In this document: one piece after another, positions 31,873-40,575 of the stretch
Layout of the letters: the number at the start of each line of letters is the position of its first letter
Numbering within the stretch: the first letter of the stretch is position 1
Source: Candidatus Poribacteria bacterium
Lineage (GTDB): Bacteria; Poribacteria; WGA-4E; WGA-3G
Assembly (NCBI GenBank): GCA_022826805.1
Contig: JAJDUH010000041.1
Coordinates: forward strand, 1-64,000
Length of the DNA stretch: 64,000 nt
Reading direction: 5' to 3'
Program-made: the position numbers and the translations under genes
Notes under the pieces: generated by a model
What the model saw: only the letters and a program-made list of their open reading frames with translations
What the model was told of the DNA's origin: nothing
Databases searched by the model: none

Positions 31873-33098
31873 TAGAGTTTGCCCAATTCTTTGAGAATTT
31901 GTGCTGTCGGAATCCGTACTGCCACGCCGTCAAGGGATTTCCAAGCGATTGTTCCATTCTTCTGGAGAACATAAGACGCGGGGCGTGCAATCCGATTATT
32001 GCCCGGATTAACAACATTATAATCGGAAATAATCTTCACGTCCGGATCCGCCAACACAACGAATTTAAGTCCTTGGTTTTGGACGTTCTGCTTGGTCGCG
32101 GCTTCGCCATCCGAACTGATTGCGATGAGTTCTGCACCAGTGGCTTGAATCGCTGCGTAGTTCTTTTGCAACTCAACGAGTTGACCTCTGCAGAAGGGTC
32201 ACCATACACCGCGAAAGAAAACAAGCACCACTTTTTTGTTGCCGATATAGTCGGCGAGTTTGTGCGGTTTGCCGTTTCCGTCGGCTAATTCAAAATCAGG
32301 GGCTCGGCTTCCAACGCTCAGTCCTTCGCCCGGATCCAATACGTCTATTTCAGGCAGCGGAATAAGTTTGAGATTGAGTTCAAAGGTCTCAGAGACAGGT
32401 ATCGGTTCCACCGCTACTTCGGTGTTTTCGTAATCTGCATGTTCAATTTTAAGGGTAAAGGCTTGCGCTACTGGGAGATTTTCAAAGGTGAAAACGCCTG
32501 TTTCTGTTGTTAATGCTTCGTAAACTTTGTCTGTTTTATCGGTAAGTTGGAGGTGTACGTGGGATATGGGCGCGCCAGTTACTACATCGGTTAAAATTCC
32601 TTGTAGATGTGAGACAGGTTGTTCCAATGCCACAAGTGCGATTTTATCCAGTGAGATATCCTGGTCAGCGATGACGGTAACATTCAGTTCTGTTGTTTGG
32701 TATCCCTTCGCTGAAATCTGGAGCGTGTAGTCCCCCGGTCCAGCATCCTTAATGTGATAGTTTCCGACCCCAGATTGAGATACGGTTGAGGCGAAGACAC
32801 CTCCCAGAAACTCGGTTCTCGTTGCCGTATCTACGCCGTCCATCATAAATTCAATTTGTGCCAGGAGTTGTCCTCCGTTCAGCAAGCGCATATAAACAGT
32901 TTCGCCTTCTATTATTTCAAGTTCGCCATGAAACGCGCCTGTCACGAGAGTTTCAATTGGGAGGGTCCCTCTCGTTTCCTCAACGGAATTTTCTGTTCCG
33001 CAGTTCAATCCTGCGAACAACAAAAGTGCTAAAGCGAACATTTGTATAGCAAGTTTTCGGTTTGCAAGCTGCACCGAAAAAGCTTGTATCAGTTTCAT
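31872..33098 (-). CDS. Selenocysteine-containing peroxiredoxin-like lipoprotein
   Basis: 408 residues when UGA at 32201-32199 is read as selenocysteine (residue 300). The lipobox is FAGLNC (about 34), followed by two carboxypeptidase-regulatory/Ig-like modules (YHIKDAGPGDYTLQISAKGY and GILTDVVTGAPISHVHLQL) and an AhpC/TSA thioredoxin fold (SVGSRAPDFELADGNGKPHK). The active site reads FFRGVWUPFCRGQLVELQ, with U exactly where homologues have the first Cys of CPFC; the frame goes on to LIAISSDGEAAT, the usual next strand. A 6-bp hairpin with GTT loop sits 21 bases after UGA. A plain reading would end the protein at VW and leave a headless 99-residue piece. Start at 33098 has AGAGGT. It lies between a LamG gene (11-base gap) and DUF362. 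Confidence 0.88.
32161..32201 (-). promoter_or_regulatory. UGA selenocysteine codon and bacterial SECIS-like hairpin
   Basis: TGA is at 32201-32199. CAACTC (32183-32178) pairs perfectly with GAGTTG (32174-32169) around a GTT loop; TTCT and AGAA can close an outer stem. The loop starts 21 bases after UGA and begins with G, both within the range described for bacterial SECIS elements (16-37 bases, G among the first two loop bases). Confidence 0.75.
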
Positions 33099-33109
33099 GC
33101 TTTTTACCT

Positions 33110-33907
33110 CTATTGGCGTTTGATTCTGCCCCATGTCGTTGCCAGTTTGTCCACAGGATCGATTGCAGCAGCAGTTTCAACGCCGTTGTTTCTGATGTTT
33201 TCCATGTCCTTTTCTTCTAAGGCGACGTTGAAAAGGGCGACATCGTCAATGATGCCTGCAGTAAATCGTTCATAGTGTCGTCCGATGTGGAACACACCTT
33301 CACTGGTGCCGTAGCCGTCTTTTTTATTGAAGTCTGCTTCGGCTTCCATCTCGCCGTCTATCCATATCGAAGACTTACCTGCATCGGCATCCGCTCTGGC
33401 AACGATGAAATGCCATTTGTCATCGCCGATGGCGGTTGTGCCGTCTGCTCGGAAACTGGTTGACGCGCTATCACGTAAATAGAGCGTTACCTTGTTAGCG
33501 GCACCATTGTCCCAGAGTAGGTACCACGGGAGTGCCTGCGATGTGTCCTCGTAGTTCTTTCCGACAAGCGCACCACCGACTTTTGTGCCTTTAAAATGAA
33601 GGGTGATTGTGAATGAGACCCCCGCTTCAAAACCTACAGTCTTTGAATGCGGCACCTCAACCCAATTGTCAACACCATCAAATTCGAGTGCCTTGCCAAA
33701 TTTTCCATCTACCCACTTTGCACCGTGAATTTCACCATCATTCCCCTGTTCTGACGAATCAGCAGCGACACCGCCTTTACCTTCGTCAAAAAGCCACATT
33801 CCCATAATATTCTTCGGGTCTATCTCAGCAAGCGTGGGCAGTGCTATCAGTAAGAAGATGGCTATAAAACTCACGAGTGTTATTCCTACACTTTTAAACA
33901 AAGACAT
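33110..33907 (-). CDS. Secreted LamG-domain protein with C-terminal LATTWG tag
   Basis: 265 residues. Signal peptide MSLFKSVGITLVSFIAIFLL cut near TLAEID, then LamG/Laminin_G_3: NIMGMWLFDEGKGGVAADSS, GVSFTITLHFKGTK, WHFIVARADADAGKSSIWID and GIIDDVALFNVALEEKDMEN. It ends VDKLATTWGRIKRQ. The start at 33907 is fixed by AAGGAGGAA 6 bases upstream. First gene of an operon whose promoter is at 34086-34115 and whose second gene is the selenoprotein. Confidence 0.86.
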   Translation of the reverse strand: MSLFKSVGITLVSFIAIFLLIALPTLAEIDPKNIMGMWLFDEGKGGVAADSSEQGNDGEIHGAKWVDGKFGKALEFDGVDNWVEVPHSKTVGFEAGVSFTITLHFKGTKVGGALVGKNYEDTSQALPWYLLWDNGAANKVTLYLRDSASTSFRADGTTAIGDDKWHFIVARADADAGKSSIWIDGEMEAEADFNKKDGYGTSEGVFHIGRHYERFTAGIIDDVALFNVALEEKDMENIRNNGVETAAAIDPVDKLATTWGRIKRQ

Positions 33908-34085
33908 TACGGTTCCTCCTTCAAAATCGCCGTCAGTATCCAATATGGATAAGCAATTTCTATGCCATCCATTTTTCTGTCTCAAGCACAGGATTTTGCA
34001 CAAAACGGGGCAATTCTTGCTTCAGCGCGCACAGAGAAGGGCAATTGCGAGCGGCTGAAATAACGACTACACACTTTTGCTTTAT

Positions 34086-34115
34086 AGTATACCACCCATA
34101 AGAGCCTCCTGTCAA
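34086..34115 (-). promoter_or_regulatory. Sigma-70-type promoter of the selenoprotein operon
   Basis: Minus strand TTGACA (34115-34110), 18 bases, TATACT (34091-34086), leaving a leader of about 170 bases before the ATG at 33907. The leader is long enough for regulation but no known riboswitch fold was recognised. Confidence 0.65.
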
Positions 34116-34135
34116 ATGGAAACGTATGATTCAAT

Positions 34136-35212
34136 ATGCTTACGAAGTGTACGTCTCAACGCTGTTATATCAATGATTATGAACTTTACTATAGTTGTAG
34201 ATGGCTCCATTCTTCTTCAAAAAGACAGGTAAATGTTTGTGGATTGACAAAGCCGTTATCTTATGATAAAGTTGTCTCTGTTTTACTAACTTATCAGCCT
34301 TGTGGAGACAAACACACGAAAAACGTTTACCGCCCGTTTTGTTTTGTTATTGCGCTTTATCGAAGCCTTCTGTTCATCCTAATTTTGTTGCTGAATGGAC
34401 GGGTTAACGCTGCGTTTGAGAATATTGAGCTGATGGCTGGACCCATGGGAATGGGGGGTGCTTATGCAGCAGCGACACATGATACCAGTGCGATGATATG
34501 GAATCCAGCAGGTTTGGCACGGCTGCCTACCGCTGAAATCGGTATCGGTTATTTGGATTTATACGGTTTGCTCGGTTATAGTTTTGTGGGAGTGGCACAC
34601 CCAATTCGGACAGGTCAGACCCTCGGTGCAGCGATCCTTAATTCAAGCGATACAGAAGGACTCTCGCATGAACGGATCGCGCTGTTATCCGCTGCGACAC
34701 GTCTGTGGCAACAGTTACACGTCGGTATGAGTGCCAAGTATTTTACCACTTCGGTTAATCTGGATCAGATGCCTTTAGGGCACGGAAGGGGTTGGGGCAT
34801 AGATCTCGGCGTCCAGTCCGCCTTCATGAAGGAGAGAGTTAGCATCGGGGTGATGTTGCCGAACCTACTCTCAAATTTGTCTTATCATCGCCTTGAGGAG
34901 GCAGGCTACAACGAGTCGCTCCTACGTGAATGGCGTATCGGGACTGCTGTAAAAGTCGATGTACCGAGCAGAAAATCAGAAGCCGTGTTGGCGGTTTTCG
35001 AGATAAACAACGGTATTCCGATAATTGGGTGTGAATACCGATACGATGCAAAGCACGGCGTGTTTGCCCTTCGGTTGGGCTGGCGGTTCAACAGTGGACT
35101 CACCGCCGGTTTCGGCTATCAACGCGGTAATATCAGTTTAGATTATGCCTTTGTGAGTGGAAGATATGTAGGTTCACAAGCTTCATTGTTTTCGATCAGA
35201 GTTTTCTATTGA
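34136..35212 (+). CDS. Outer-membrane beta-barrel protein (PorV/UPF0164-like)
   Basis: 358 residues from the first ATG, but the real start is uncertain: a signal peptide appears at about residues 71-99 (FCFVIALYRSLLFILILLL, then NGRVNAAFEN), so translation probably begins nearer to it from a non-ATG codon, or upstream residues are cut. The mature part opens ENIELMAGPMGMGGAYAAAT, then DTSAMIWNPAGLARL, a hallmark of FadL/PorV-type barrels, and continues as amphipathic strands to an end SLFSIRVFY with terminal aromatic. PorV-type proteins serve secretion systems in some phyla that use C-terminal sorting domains, which fits two such cargo proteins here, but UPF0164 members also fit. Confidence 0.72.
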   Translation: MLTKCTSQRCYINDYELYYSCRWLHSSSKRQVNVCGLTKPLSYDKVVSVLLTYQPCGDKHTKNVYRPFCFVIALYRSLLFILILLLNGRVNAAFENIELMAGPMGMGGAYAAATHDTSAMIWNPAGLARLPTAEIGIGYLDLYGLLGYSFVGVAHPIRTGQTLGAAILNSSDTEGLSHERIALLSAATRLWQQLHVGMSAKYFTTSVNLDQMPLGHGRGWGIDLGVQSAFMKERVSIGVMLPNLLSNLSYHRLEEAGYNESLLREWRIGTAVKVDVPSRKSEAVLAVFEINNGIPIIGCEYRYDAKHGVFALRLGWRFNSGLTAGFGYQRGNISLDYAFVSGRYVGSQASLFSIRVFY

Positions 35213-35309
35213 TCGCTCAATTGTCTATAATAGATTCGTTAGGTACAAAACCCTTGACAGGATTTGAGCAGCAGAAAGATAATGCGGTAGAGGTCATCCC
35301 ACAATCTCA

Positions 35310-36653
35310 TCACACCAACAAAAGATACGGATCTTCAATATAGCTGGCAACCGTTTGTAAGAACTGCGCAGCGGGCGCGCCATCTATCACACGGTGATCA
35401 AACGTTAGACTTAGCGTCAGCATGCTTCGGATAGCAATCTCGTCGTTATGAATGACCGGCTTCTTCAGAATCCGTCCTACCCCAAGAATAGCACTCTCCG
35501 GTGGGTTGATGATAGGCGTAAACGCATCAATCCCGAAGTTTCCGAGATTTGTAATCGTAAAAGTACCACCTTGAAGTTCGCTGGGGGTCAATTGGTTGCT
35601 ACGAGCTCGTTCAGCGAAATTTTTCACTTGCTCCGAGATTTCTGATAGCCTTTCCTTATCTGCGTTTCGGACAACCGGCACCACCAGACCATCTTCCAAA
35701 GCCACTGCCACCCCGATGTTGATTTCCGTTAATAGTTGAATGCCCTCGTCTGTGAGTGTTGCGTTGAGTCGTGGATGTTCCCCTAAAGCGTTGGCAACGA
35801 CTTTCACAAGCAGATCGGTATAGGTAAGGCTTACCTCCCTCGCTTGTAGTTTATCGTTGAGCATTCCGCGTAATTCAACGAAAGTTGTTGCGTCCACCTC
35901 CGTATGGAGTGTGACGCTGGCATTCGTTTGAACGCTCAATGTCATCCGTTCTGCGATAATCTCACGGATGCCGGTCATAGGGATAACTTCAGTTGCCTGC
36001 TGAGGTGTTGCTGTTTCTACAACTGTCGGAGTTGCGGGAGCAGTTGCGCTTGCTTGTAGCACGTCATCGCGAACAATTCTACCGTCCGGACCGGAACCGA
36101 TAATTGCGCTAAGGTCGAGTCCGTGTTCTTTTGCCAAACGTCGGGCAAGCGGTGATGCCTTAAGGCGTGTGGTTTCGGCAGGTGCTTCTACCCGCAAGTC
36201 GATATACCGCTGGACATCGCTTTCAAGAATGCGTCCTCCGGGTCCAGAGGGTTGGACCTCTGTCAAGTCGATGGCGAGTTTTTCGGCGAGTTGGCGTGCT
36301 GCTGGAGAGGCTTTTATATCGGACGTTGCCGATGCCGTTACCTTTGGCTGTTCGGGTTGGGCTGGTGTTGCCTGTTCGGTCGCAGCATCTATCTCAACAC
36401 GTGCTACCTCCTCACCGGGTGCCCCGATAATCGCTAAGATGGCGTTTACAGGGACATCGGCACCCTCGTCGACAAGTAACTGGGCAATAACCCCGTCAGT
36501 CGGGGATTCCTGTTCGTGGACGACTTTATCGGTTTCGATCTCAAGCAGGGGTTGTCCCTGAGTAACAGTATCGCCTTCCTGTACGAGCCACTTCCCGATT
36601 TTTCCCTTCGTCATTGTCTGATCCATTTGAAGCATTCGCAATTCAATTGCCAT
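35310..36653 (-). CDS. Dihydrolipoamide acyltransferase, E2 of a 2-oxo acid dehydrogenase
   Basis: 447 residues. Lipoyl domain 1-80 with the lipoylated Lys in EIETDKVVHE (K43); two peripheral subunit-binding domains, SPAARQLAEKLAIDL (about 115) and SPLARRLAKEHGLDL (about 167), joined by Ala/Pro-rich linkers; catalytic domain from about 225 with FDHRVIDGAPAAQFL (H420, D424) near the end. Two subunit-binding domains instead of one is unusual. No E1 or E3 gene lies in the window, so the type of complex (pyruvate, branched-chain or oxoglutarate) cannot be fixed. AAGGGAAA precedes the ATG. The next gene upstream is a small unknown. Confidence 0.9.
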   Translation of the reverse strand: MAIELRMLQMDQTMTKGKIGKWLVQEGDTVTQGQPLLEIETDKVVHEQESPTDGVIAQLLVDEGADVPVNAILAIIGAPGEEVARVEIDAATEQATPAQPEQPKVTASATSDIKASPAARQLAEKLAIDLTEVQPSGPGGRILESDVQRYIDLRVEAPAETTRLKASPLARRLAKEHGLDLSAIIGSGPDGRIVRDDVLQASATAPATPTVVETATPQQATEVIPMTGIREIIAERMTLSVQTNASVTLHTEVDATTFVELRGMLNDKLQAREVSLTYTDLLVKVVANALGEHPRLNATLTDEGIQLLTEINIGVAVALEDGLVVPVVRNADKERLSEISEQVKNFAERARSNQLTPSELQGGTFTITNLGNFGIDAFTPIINPPESAILGVGRILKKPVIHNDEIAIRSMLTLSLTFDHRVIDGAPAAQFLQTVASYIEDPYLLLV

Positions 36654-36711
36654 TTTTTAATTTCCCTTGTAGTTCGATGAAACTGGTTTTGCCTGTCAGA
36701 CAAAGAAACCA

Positions 36712-37008
36712 TCATGAGTGTGCCTCGATCAATTCAATCAGCAATTCCACATTTGCGTCCTTTTCGAGAATAAGTGCAAATTTTTGATATTCGTCCCCTT
36801 TGAAAATCACTTGAATAAAAGGACTGAATGCAATCAAAAGTTGACTTCCCAAAAAGTTAAGCGGTTTACCGGTTTCTAAGAAAAGAATTGCTGGAGCCGT
36901 CAAACGTCGCCGCACAATCCAGGTCGCCACCCTCTCAAGTAGCGCGCGCTGTTCCGCTTCCGGAATATCCTCAAGGACAGTCGGTATTTCAGGGTTTGAA
37001 TTGAACAT
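36712..37008 (-). CDS. Conserved small protein, unknown
   Basis: 98 residues: LEDIPEAEQRALLERVATWI, then VRRRLTAPAILFLETGKPLN and FLGSQLLIAFSPFIQVIF, ending in a helix (DANVELLIELIEAHS). No signal peptide; the LETGKPLNFLGSQ part recalls a family of small proteins in many phyla whose members sit near metabolic genes. The FLGSQLLIAFSPFIQ stretch is hydrophobic enough to touch the membrane. It lies between a Gfo/Idh gene (48-base gap) and the E2 gene. Confidence 0.62.
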   Translation of the reverse strand: MFNSNPEIPTVLEDIPEAEQRALLERVATWIVRRRLTAPAILFLETGKPLNFLGSQLLIAFSPFIQVIFKGDEYQKFALILEKDANVELLIELIEAHS

Positions 37009-37056
37009 AATTTGTATCTGTTCGAGGCACTATCCACCTGAACGTCAGTGTGTGCC

Positions 37057-38097
37057 TTAAAACTCCAAATCGCTGAGGTAATCGCTAATCTGTTTCGGTT
37101 GTCCATCAAGCGTTGTTTCCATTGCAGCGATAACCAGAACGAAACTTTTGATGTTGTCCTCAATCCGTGTGTCAGAAGGTTCACCACCATCGAGCCAATT
37201 CAGAAATTCATCGAACAGATGCTGATGTGCCTGATAGGGGATTGCTGGTGCCTCATAGACTTCTGTTTCCCCGCCGACGCGGTGGATCGTCATCTGGTTT
37301 CCACCTGCAATTTCAACTGCGCCCTCCTCAAACTCAGCGCGGTAATGTTCGTGGTTCCAACAGTTAACAATACCCGCTGATGAACTATTGCCTTCATAGG
37401 AGGTGTGTACGCCGTTGTCCATCCGCATCATGTAGAAACCGCTGGAGTAATGCTGGAAGCTTGACCATTCCGGATTCCATCCAAATCCGATCAAAGTTTC
37501 ACAGTCGCCACCGGAGAGAAAACGCAGCATGTCTAAGTGGTGAACGGAGCCTTCAAACAAGAGTCCGAAATCCATATCGTGTCGCCATGCTTTGCCCCAC
37601 GAGAGATAGCGGCGGTAATCGCATGCGTATCTGCCTACGATGTGCTGAAGCCGGCCCAATCTGCCTTCGTCGCGGATGCGAATTAATTCCTGTTTATTGT
37701 CTGCATAGCGGTAGTTTTGGATGATGGCACACGGTAATCCGGTCTTCTGTGAGGTGCGTACCATCGCTTTTGCTGCATCCAATGTATCAGCGATCGGCTT
37801 CTCGCAAATAACAGGCATGCCATTTTCCATGGCGGCAATTGCGGCAGGACTATGGAATTGTGGTGGGACAGCAATACCACAGAAGTCCGCTTTCACGTTT
37901 GCACACGCTTCGTTAAAGTCTGTGAAGAGTTGTGAGTCGCTAAGTCCCAGTGCTTCGCTTTGTGCTGTGAGCACCGCTGTACTCACATCTGCCAAGCCGA
38001 CGATTTCAATACGGTCGCTGAAATTGTTAGTGAAATTGTTAATCCAGCCACCTGCCATACCACTACCACCAATCATTAAACATGTTCGTTTTGCCAT
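37057..38097 (-). CDS. Gfo/Idh/MocA family oxidoreductase
   Basis: 346 residues. The Rossmann motif is CLMIGGSGMAGGWINNF, the Lys motif VICEKPIADT (about 93-102), and the C-terminal domain has RHDMDFGLLFEGSVHHLDML with the substrate-side His. This is the third Gfo/Idh paralogue in the window and is distinct from the others. AAAAGGAAA precedes the ATG. It lies downstream of a heptamer element and next to a small unknown gene and E2. Confidence 0.88.
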   Translation of the reverse strand: MAKRTCLMIGGSGMAGGWINNFTNNFSDRIEIVGLADVSTAVLTAQSEALGLSDSQLFTDFNEACANVKADFCGIAVPPQFHSPAAIAAMENGMPVICEKPIADTLDAAKAMVRTSQKTGLPCAIIQNYRYADNKQELIRIRDEGRLGRLQHIVGRYACDYRRYLSWGKAWRHDMDFGLLFEGSVHHLDMLRFLSGGDCETLIGFGWNPEWSSFQHYSSGFYMMRMDNGVHTSYEGNSSSAGIVNCWNHEHYRAEFEEGAVEIAGGNQMTIHRVGGETEVYEAPAIPYQAHQHLFDEFLNWLDGGEPSDTRIEDNIKSFVLVIAAMETTLDGQPKQISDYLSDLEF

Positions 38098-38122
38098 TGT
38101 TTTTCCTTTTTATATTCATTAA

Positions 38123-38240
38123 ATTATCGGTTATCGGTTGTCAGTTAAGAGGTTTTGATGTAACAATACTCCGCTACCTCGAGTACTTGCAGGAGGTGGT
38201 GGGTTGTTACCAGAATTCTCTTAACCGAGTACTGATAACT
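38123..38240. repeat. Inverted heptamer-array element, about 115 bp
   Basis: TTATCGGTTATCGGTTGTCAG and TTAAGAGG at the left face TCTTAACCGAGTACTGATAAC at the right. The central part includes GTAACAA facing TTGTTAC, which would add an inner stem. It ends exactly at the stop of the carbonic anhydrase gene. More single heptamers lie at 38759-38777. Confidence 0.55.
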
Positions 38241-38742
38241 ATTTTTGCATCAGTCTGCCGCGTAAGACGTAATCGTCTTTACCACGTCGAACGCGTTCCA
38301 GTTCGGCTTCCGTAACCTCGCGTGGGACTTTTGCGGGGACTCCCATTGCCATGGACCCGGGTGGAATTTCCTGCCCTTCGCGTACAAGGGCACCGGCGGC
38401 AATAATGGCGCGTTCGCCAATTACCGAACCTGTTAAGAGAATCGCACCCATGCCAATGAGTGCCTCGTTGCCGATGGTGCAGCTGTGGAGAATCGCACCG
38501 TGACCGATCGTAACATCGTCACCAATAAGACATGGAATCTCTTTGTCCATGTGTATTACTGCACCGTCCTGAACATTGGTGCGACATCCGATTCGGATCG
38601 GCTCTAAATCACCGCGGAGTACGCTGTTGAACCAGATACTCGATTCTTCACCAATTGTTACATCACCGACAATCATCGCACCTGGTGCGACAAAAACAGA
38701 CGGGTGTACATTCGGGGTTATGCCTTCATATTCTATCAACAT
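38239..38742 (-). CDS. Gamma-class carbonic anhydrase family protein (left-handed beta-helix)
   Basis: 167 residues of hexapeptide repeats: VFVAPGAMIVGDVTIGEESS, IWFNSVLRGDLEPIRIGCRT, NVQDGAVIHMDKEIPC, DDVTIGHGAILHSCTIGNEA, LIGMGAILLTGSVIGERAI. The metal His are in DGAVIH and VTIGHGAILH, as in Cam/CaiE/PaaY proteins. The usual activity is zinc- or iron-dependent hydratase, but many members have other acyl or hydrolase roles. Start MLIEYEG at 38742 is preferred; the frame upstream runs into heptamer repeats. Single-gene unit. Confidence 0.85.
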   Translation of the reverse strand: MLIEYEGITPNVHPSVFVAPGAMIVGDVTIGEESSIWFNSVLRGDLEPIRIGCRTNVQDGAVIHMDKEIPCLIGDDVTIGHGAILHSCTIGNEALIGMGAILLTGSVIGERAIIAAGALVREGQEIPPGSMAMGVPAKVPREVTEAELERVRRGKDDYVLRGRLMQK

Positions 38743-38810
38743 TTTTTCTTCTTTCACGTGTTGGTTGTTAGTTATCGCCAAATAAAAACATGATGTAAGG
38801 CAAAGACAAA

Positions 38811-38829
38811 TTGTGCTTTAATAGCACAA
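38811..38829. repeat. Hairpin TTGTGCT/AGCACAA
   Basis: TTGTGCT (38811-38817), loop TTAAT, AGCACAA (38823-38829). The same stem, with 9 bp and a different loop, occurs at 48611-48633. Here it lies after the ABC permease (minus strand stop 38879), where it may act as terminator. Confidence 0.5.
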
Positions 38830-38878
38830 CTTCCTTTTAAGCACTTTATAGGCGTACCATGTCTATAGCGTGTAGATT

Positions 38879-40516
38879 TTACTGTTGTGCAACTAACAGT
38901 TTGCCGAGGTTACTTATTCCAAACCGATAAGACATCACGAGTATACCCGCGAGGAAAAATATCAATCCGATGAACACGGTGAGGCTCTGCGTATACCACG
39001 CTATTACGGGTGCTATGACAAGTATTATATCAACAATAAGCGTCACAGTGAAAGTTAAAACTCGCAAGAACGGTTTGGGTTGGTTTGTCAATTCTGCCAT
39101 CCACGATAGTGTACCAATCATCGTGTTCACTGCACAGCCCGCCGGAAGCGTTATGATAGGGGTTAGTAGCACTGGTCCCCAATTTTCCAGTGGAATTCGG
39201 AGCAAGTAAATAACAATTAGGGACCAAAATTCCGCATAAACTAAGGCACAGAGCAGCGCAGTCAGAAATTTACTTGTGAATACGAGTTTCGGTGTGACGG
39301 GCGCAGATTTCAGCATCCACCATGTTTTCGCTTCATCCCGAAGCCCGTTACAACTAATACCGAAGGTGATGAGAATGCTGTAAAGGACTATTTGCACGGT
39401 GAGAATCTCAGCGGCATTCGTATTCGCGGCATTCCCTTGGGAAAATAAAATGACGATATGAACTACCAAATAGACCGTGAGTGCTGCAATGGCGATGAGC
39501 CGTCCACTATGCCTGACAAAAATGAGGAAGTCCTTTAGCATCATGGATCGTATCTTACCGCGTCCGAGTATAAGTGCGATACCTTTTAGGTTTGAGGTTG
39601 TAGAATCCGTATCGGTTCGTGGGGGTTTGCGTTTGGCTTTCAAGTGCCGGATGTTTTCCCAGCCGCGCTGATAAATCCATTGCGCAATAAGTATTGCCAA
39701 TCCCGCAGAAGCGAGGCTTACGCCGCCCGCTCCAAGTGCCCAGCGTAATCGGATTCCGACTGTGGATTCAGTCGTCCAACTCAACAGAAGCCTTCCCATC
39801 CATTCGTGTGGATACCACGTGGCAGCCGTATCTGTTGCGCCGGTAGCAGCCCAGTTGAGCAAAAATTGTTTTATCCGCACCGCCTCAAACCCAGTAAGCA
39901 GCGTCAACGATATTAGAAACCCCATCGTCACGCCTACTATAGTGCCGAGTGCCTTGAGTGTTGTAAAAAGTCCACCCGATGCAAAGAAGCGCGCAATCAC
40001 CATCATGCTGATAGTAACGTAACTTGCAATTATTATCAGAAGGCATAGGCACGCCGGGAATAGTCCTACGTAAAAATGCCATGGAAGCCCAAATATCACG
40101 CCGAACGCAATCCACGGCGGTCCTAAAAAACAGAGGATGCTAAAAAAGCGCGTGATGGTGAGGTAAATGAGTTTGTATCCGAAGGTTGCCACAGGTTGAA
40201 TGGGTGCCGTATGTAATAGCGTTGTTTCCGGTGCTTCGTACAAAATTTTTAGCGAACTTTCCATCAACTCCTTTGCTACGATGATGATTCCGAAGATCAT
40301 GAATCCGTTAATTACGCTCAATATGAGCGTAGGTTCTGCCTCGGTTAACCGTAAGTGGGTGAAAAGGGAGCTGCCCAGCACGGATAGGGCAGCGATGAAG
40401 ACAAGGTAACCGATGCTTTTTAAAATGCCTTTACGCCGTGCTTCCCCATCGTGTTTTAGGCTATTCAGCCACCCTTGCCCATCCGCTTTTAGGAGAATTT
40501 TGACCTTTTTTAACAT
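38879..40516 (-). CDS. ABC exporter permease, about 12 transmembrane segments
   Basis: 545 residues, strongly hydrophobic: GYLVFIAALSVLGSSLFTHL, LILSVINGFMIFGIIIVAKE, FFSILCFLGPPWIAFGVIFG, LFPACLCLLIIIASYVTISM, and further helices to IGLIFFLAGILVMSYRFGIS. It fits the putative ABC exporter permeases in which one chain carries both halves. It is the third gene of a unit with ATPase and PspA-like protein (60-base gap to the ATPase stop). Substrate unknown. Confidence 0.82.
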   Translation of the reverse strand: MLKKVKILLKADGQGWLNSLKHDGEARRKGILKSIGYLVFIAALSVLGSSLFTHLRLTEAEPTLILSVINGFMIFGIIIVAKELMESSLKILYEAPETTLLHTAPIQPVATFGYKLIYLTITRFFSILCFLGPPWIAFGVIFGLPWHFYVGLFPACLCLLIIIASYVTISMMVIARFFASGGLFTTLKALGTIVGVTMGFLISLTLLTGFEAVRIKQFLLNWAATGATDTAATWYPHEWMGRLLLSWTTESTVGIRLRWALGAGGVSLASAGLAILIAQWIYQRGWENIRHLKAKRKPPRTDTDSTTSNLKGIALILGRGKIRSMMLKDFLIFVRHSGRLIAIAALTVYLVVHIVILFSQGNAANTNAAEILTVQIVLYSILITFGISCNGLRDEAKTWWMLKSAPVTPKLVFTSKFLTALLCALVYAEFWSLIVIYLLRIPLENWGPVLLTPIITLPAGCAVNTMIGTLSWMAELTNQPKPFLRVLTFTVTLIVDIILVIAPVIAWYTQSLTVFIGLIFFLAGILVMSYRFGISNLGKLLVAQQ

Positions 40517-40575
40517 TTGAGTTTCTGGATAGTTGGCGTGGTTGGAAGCCGCGCTATCAAAAAAGCACTTTTGGT

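Noticed and set aside
31872..32171. Stand-alone 99-residue AhpC/TSA protein
   Set aside because: It lacks the first half of the thioredoxin fold and has no ribosome site; it is the part after UGA of the selenoprotein gene.
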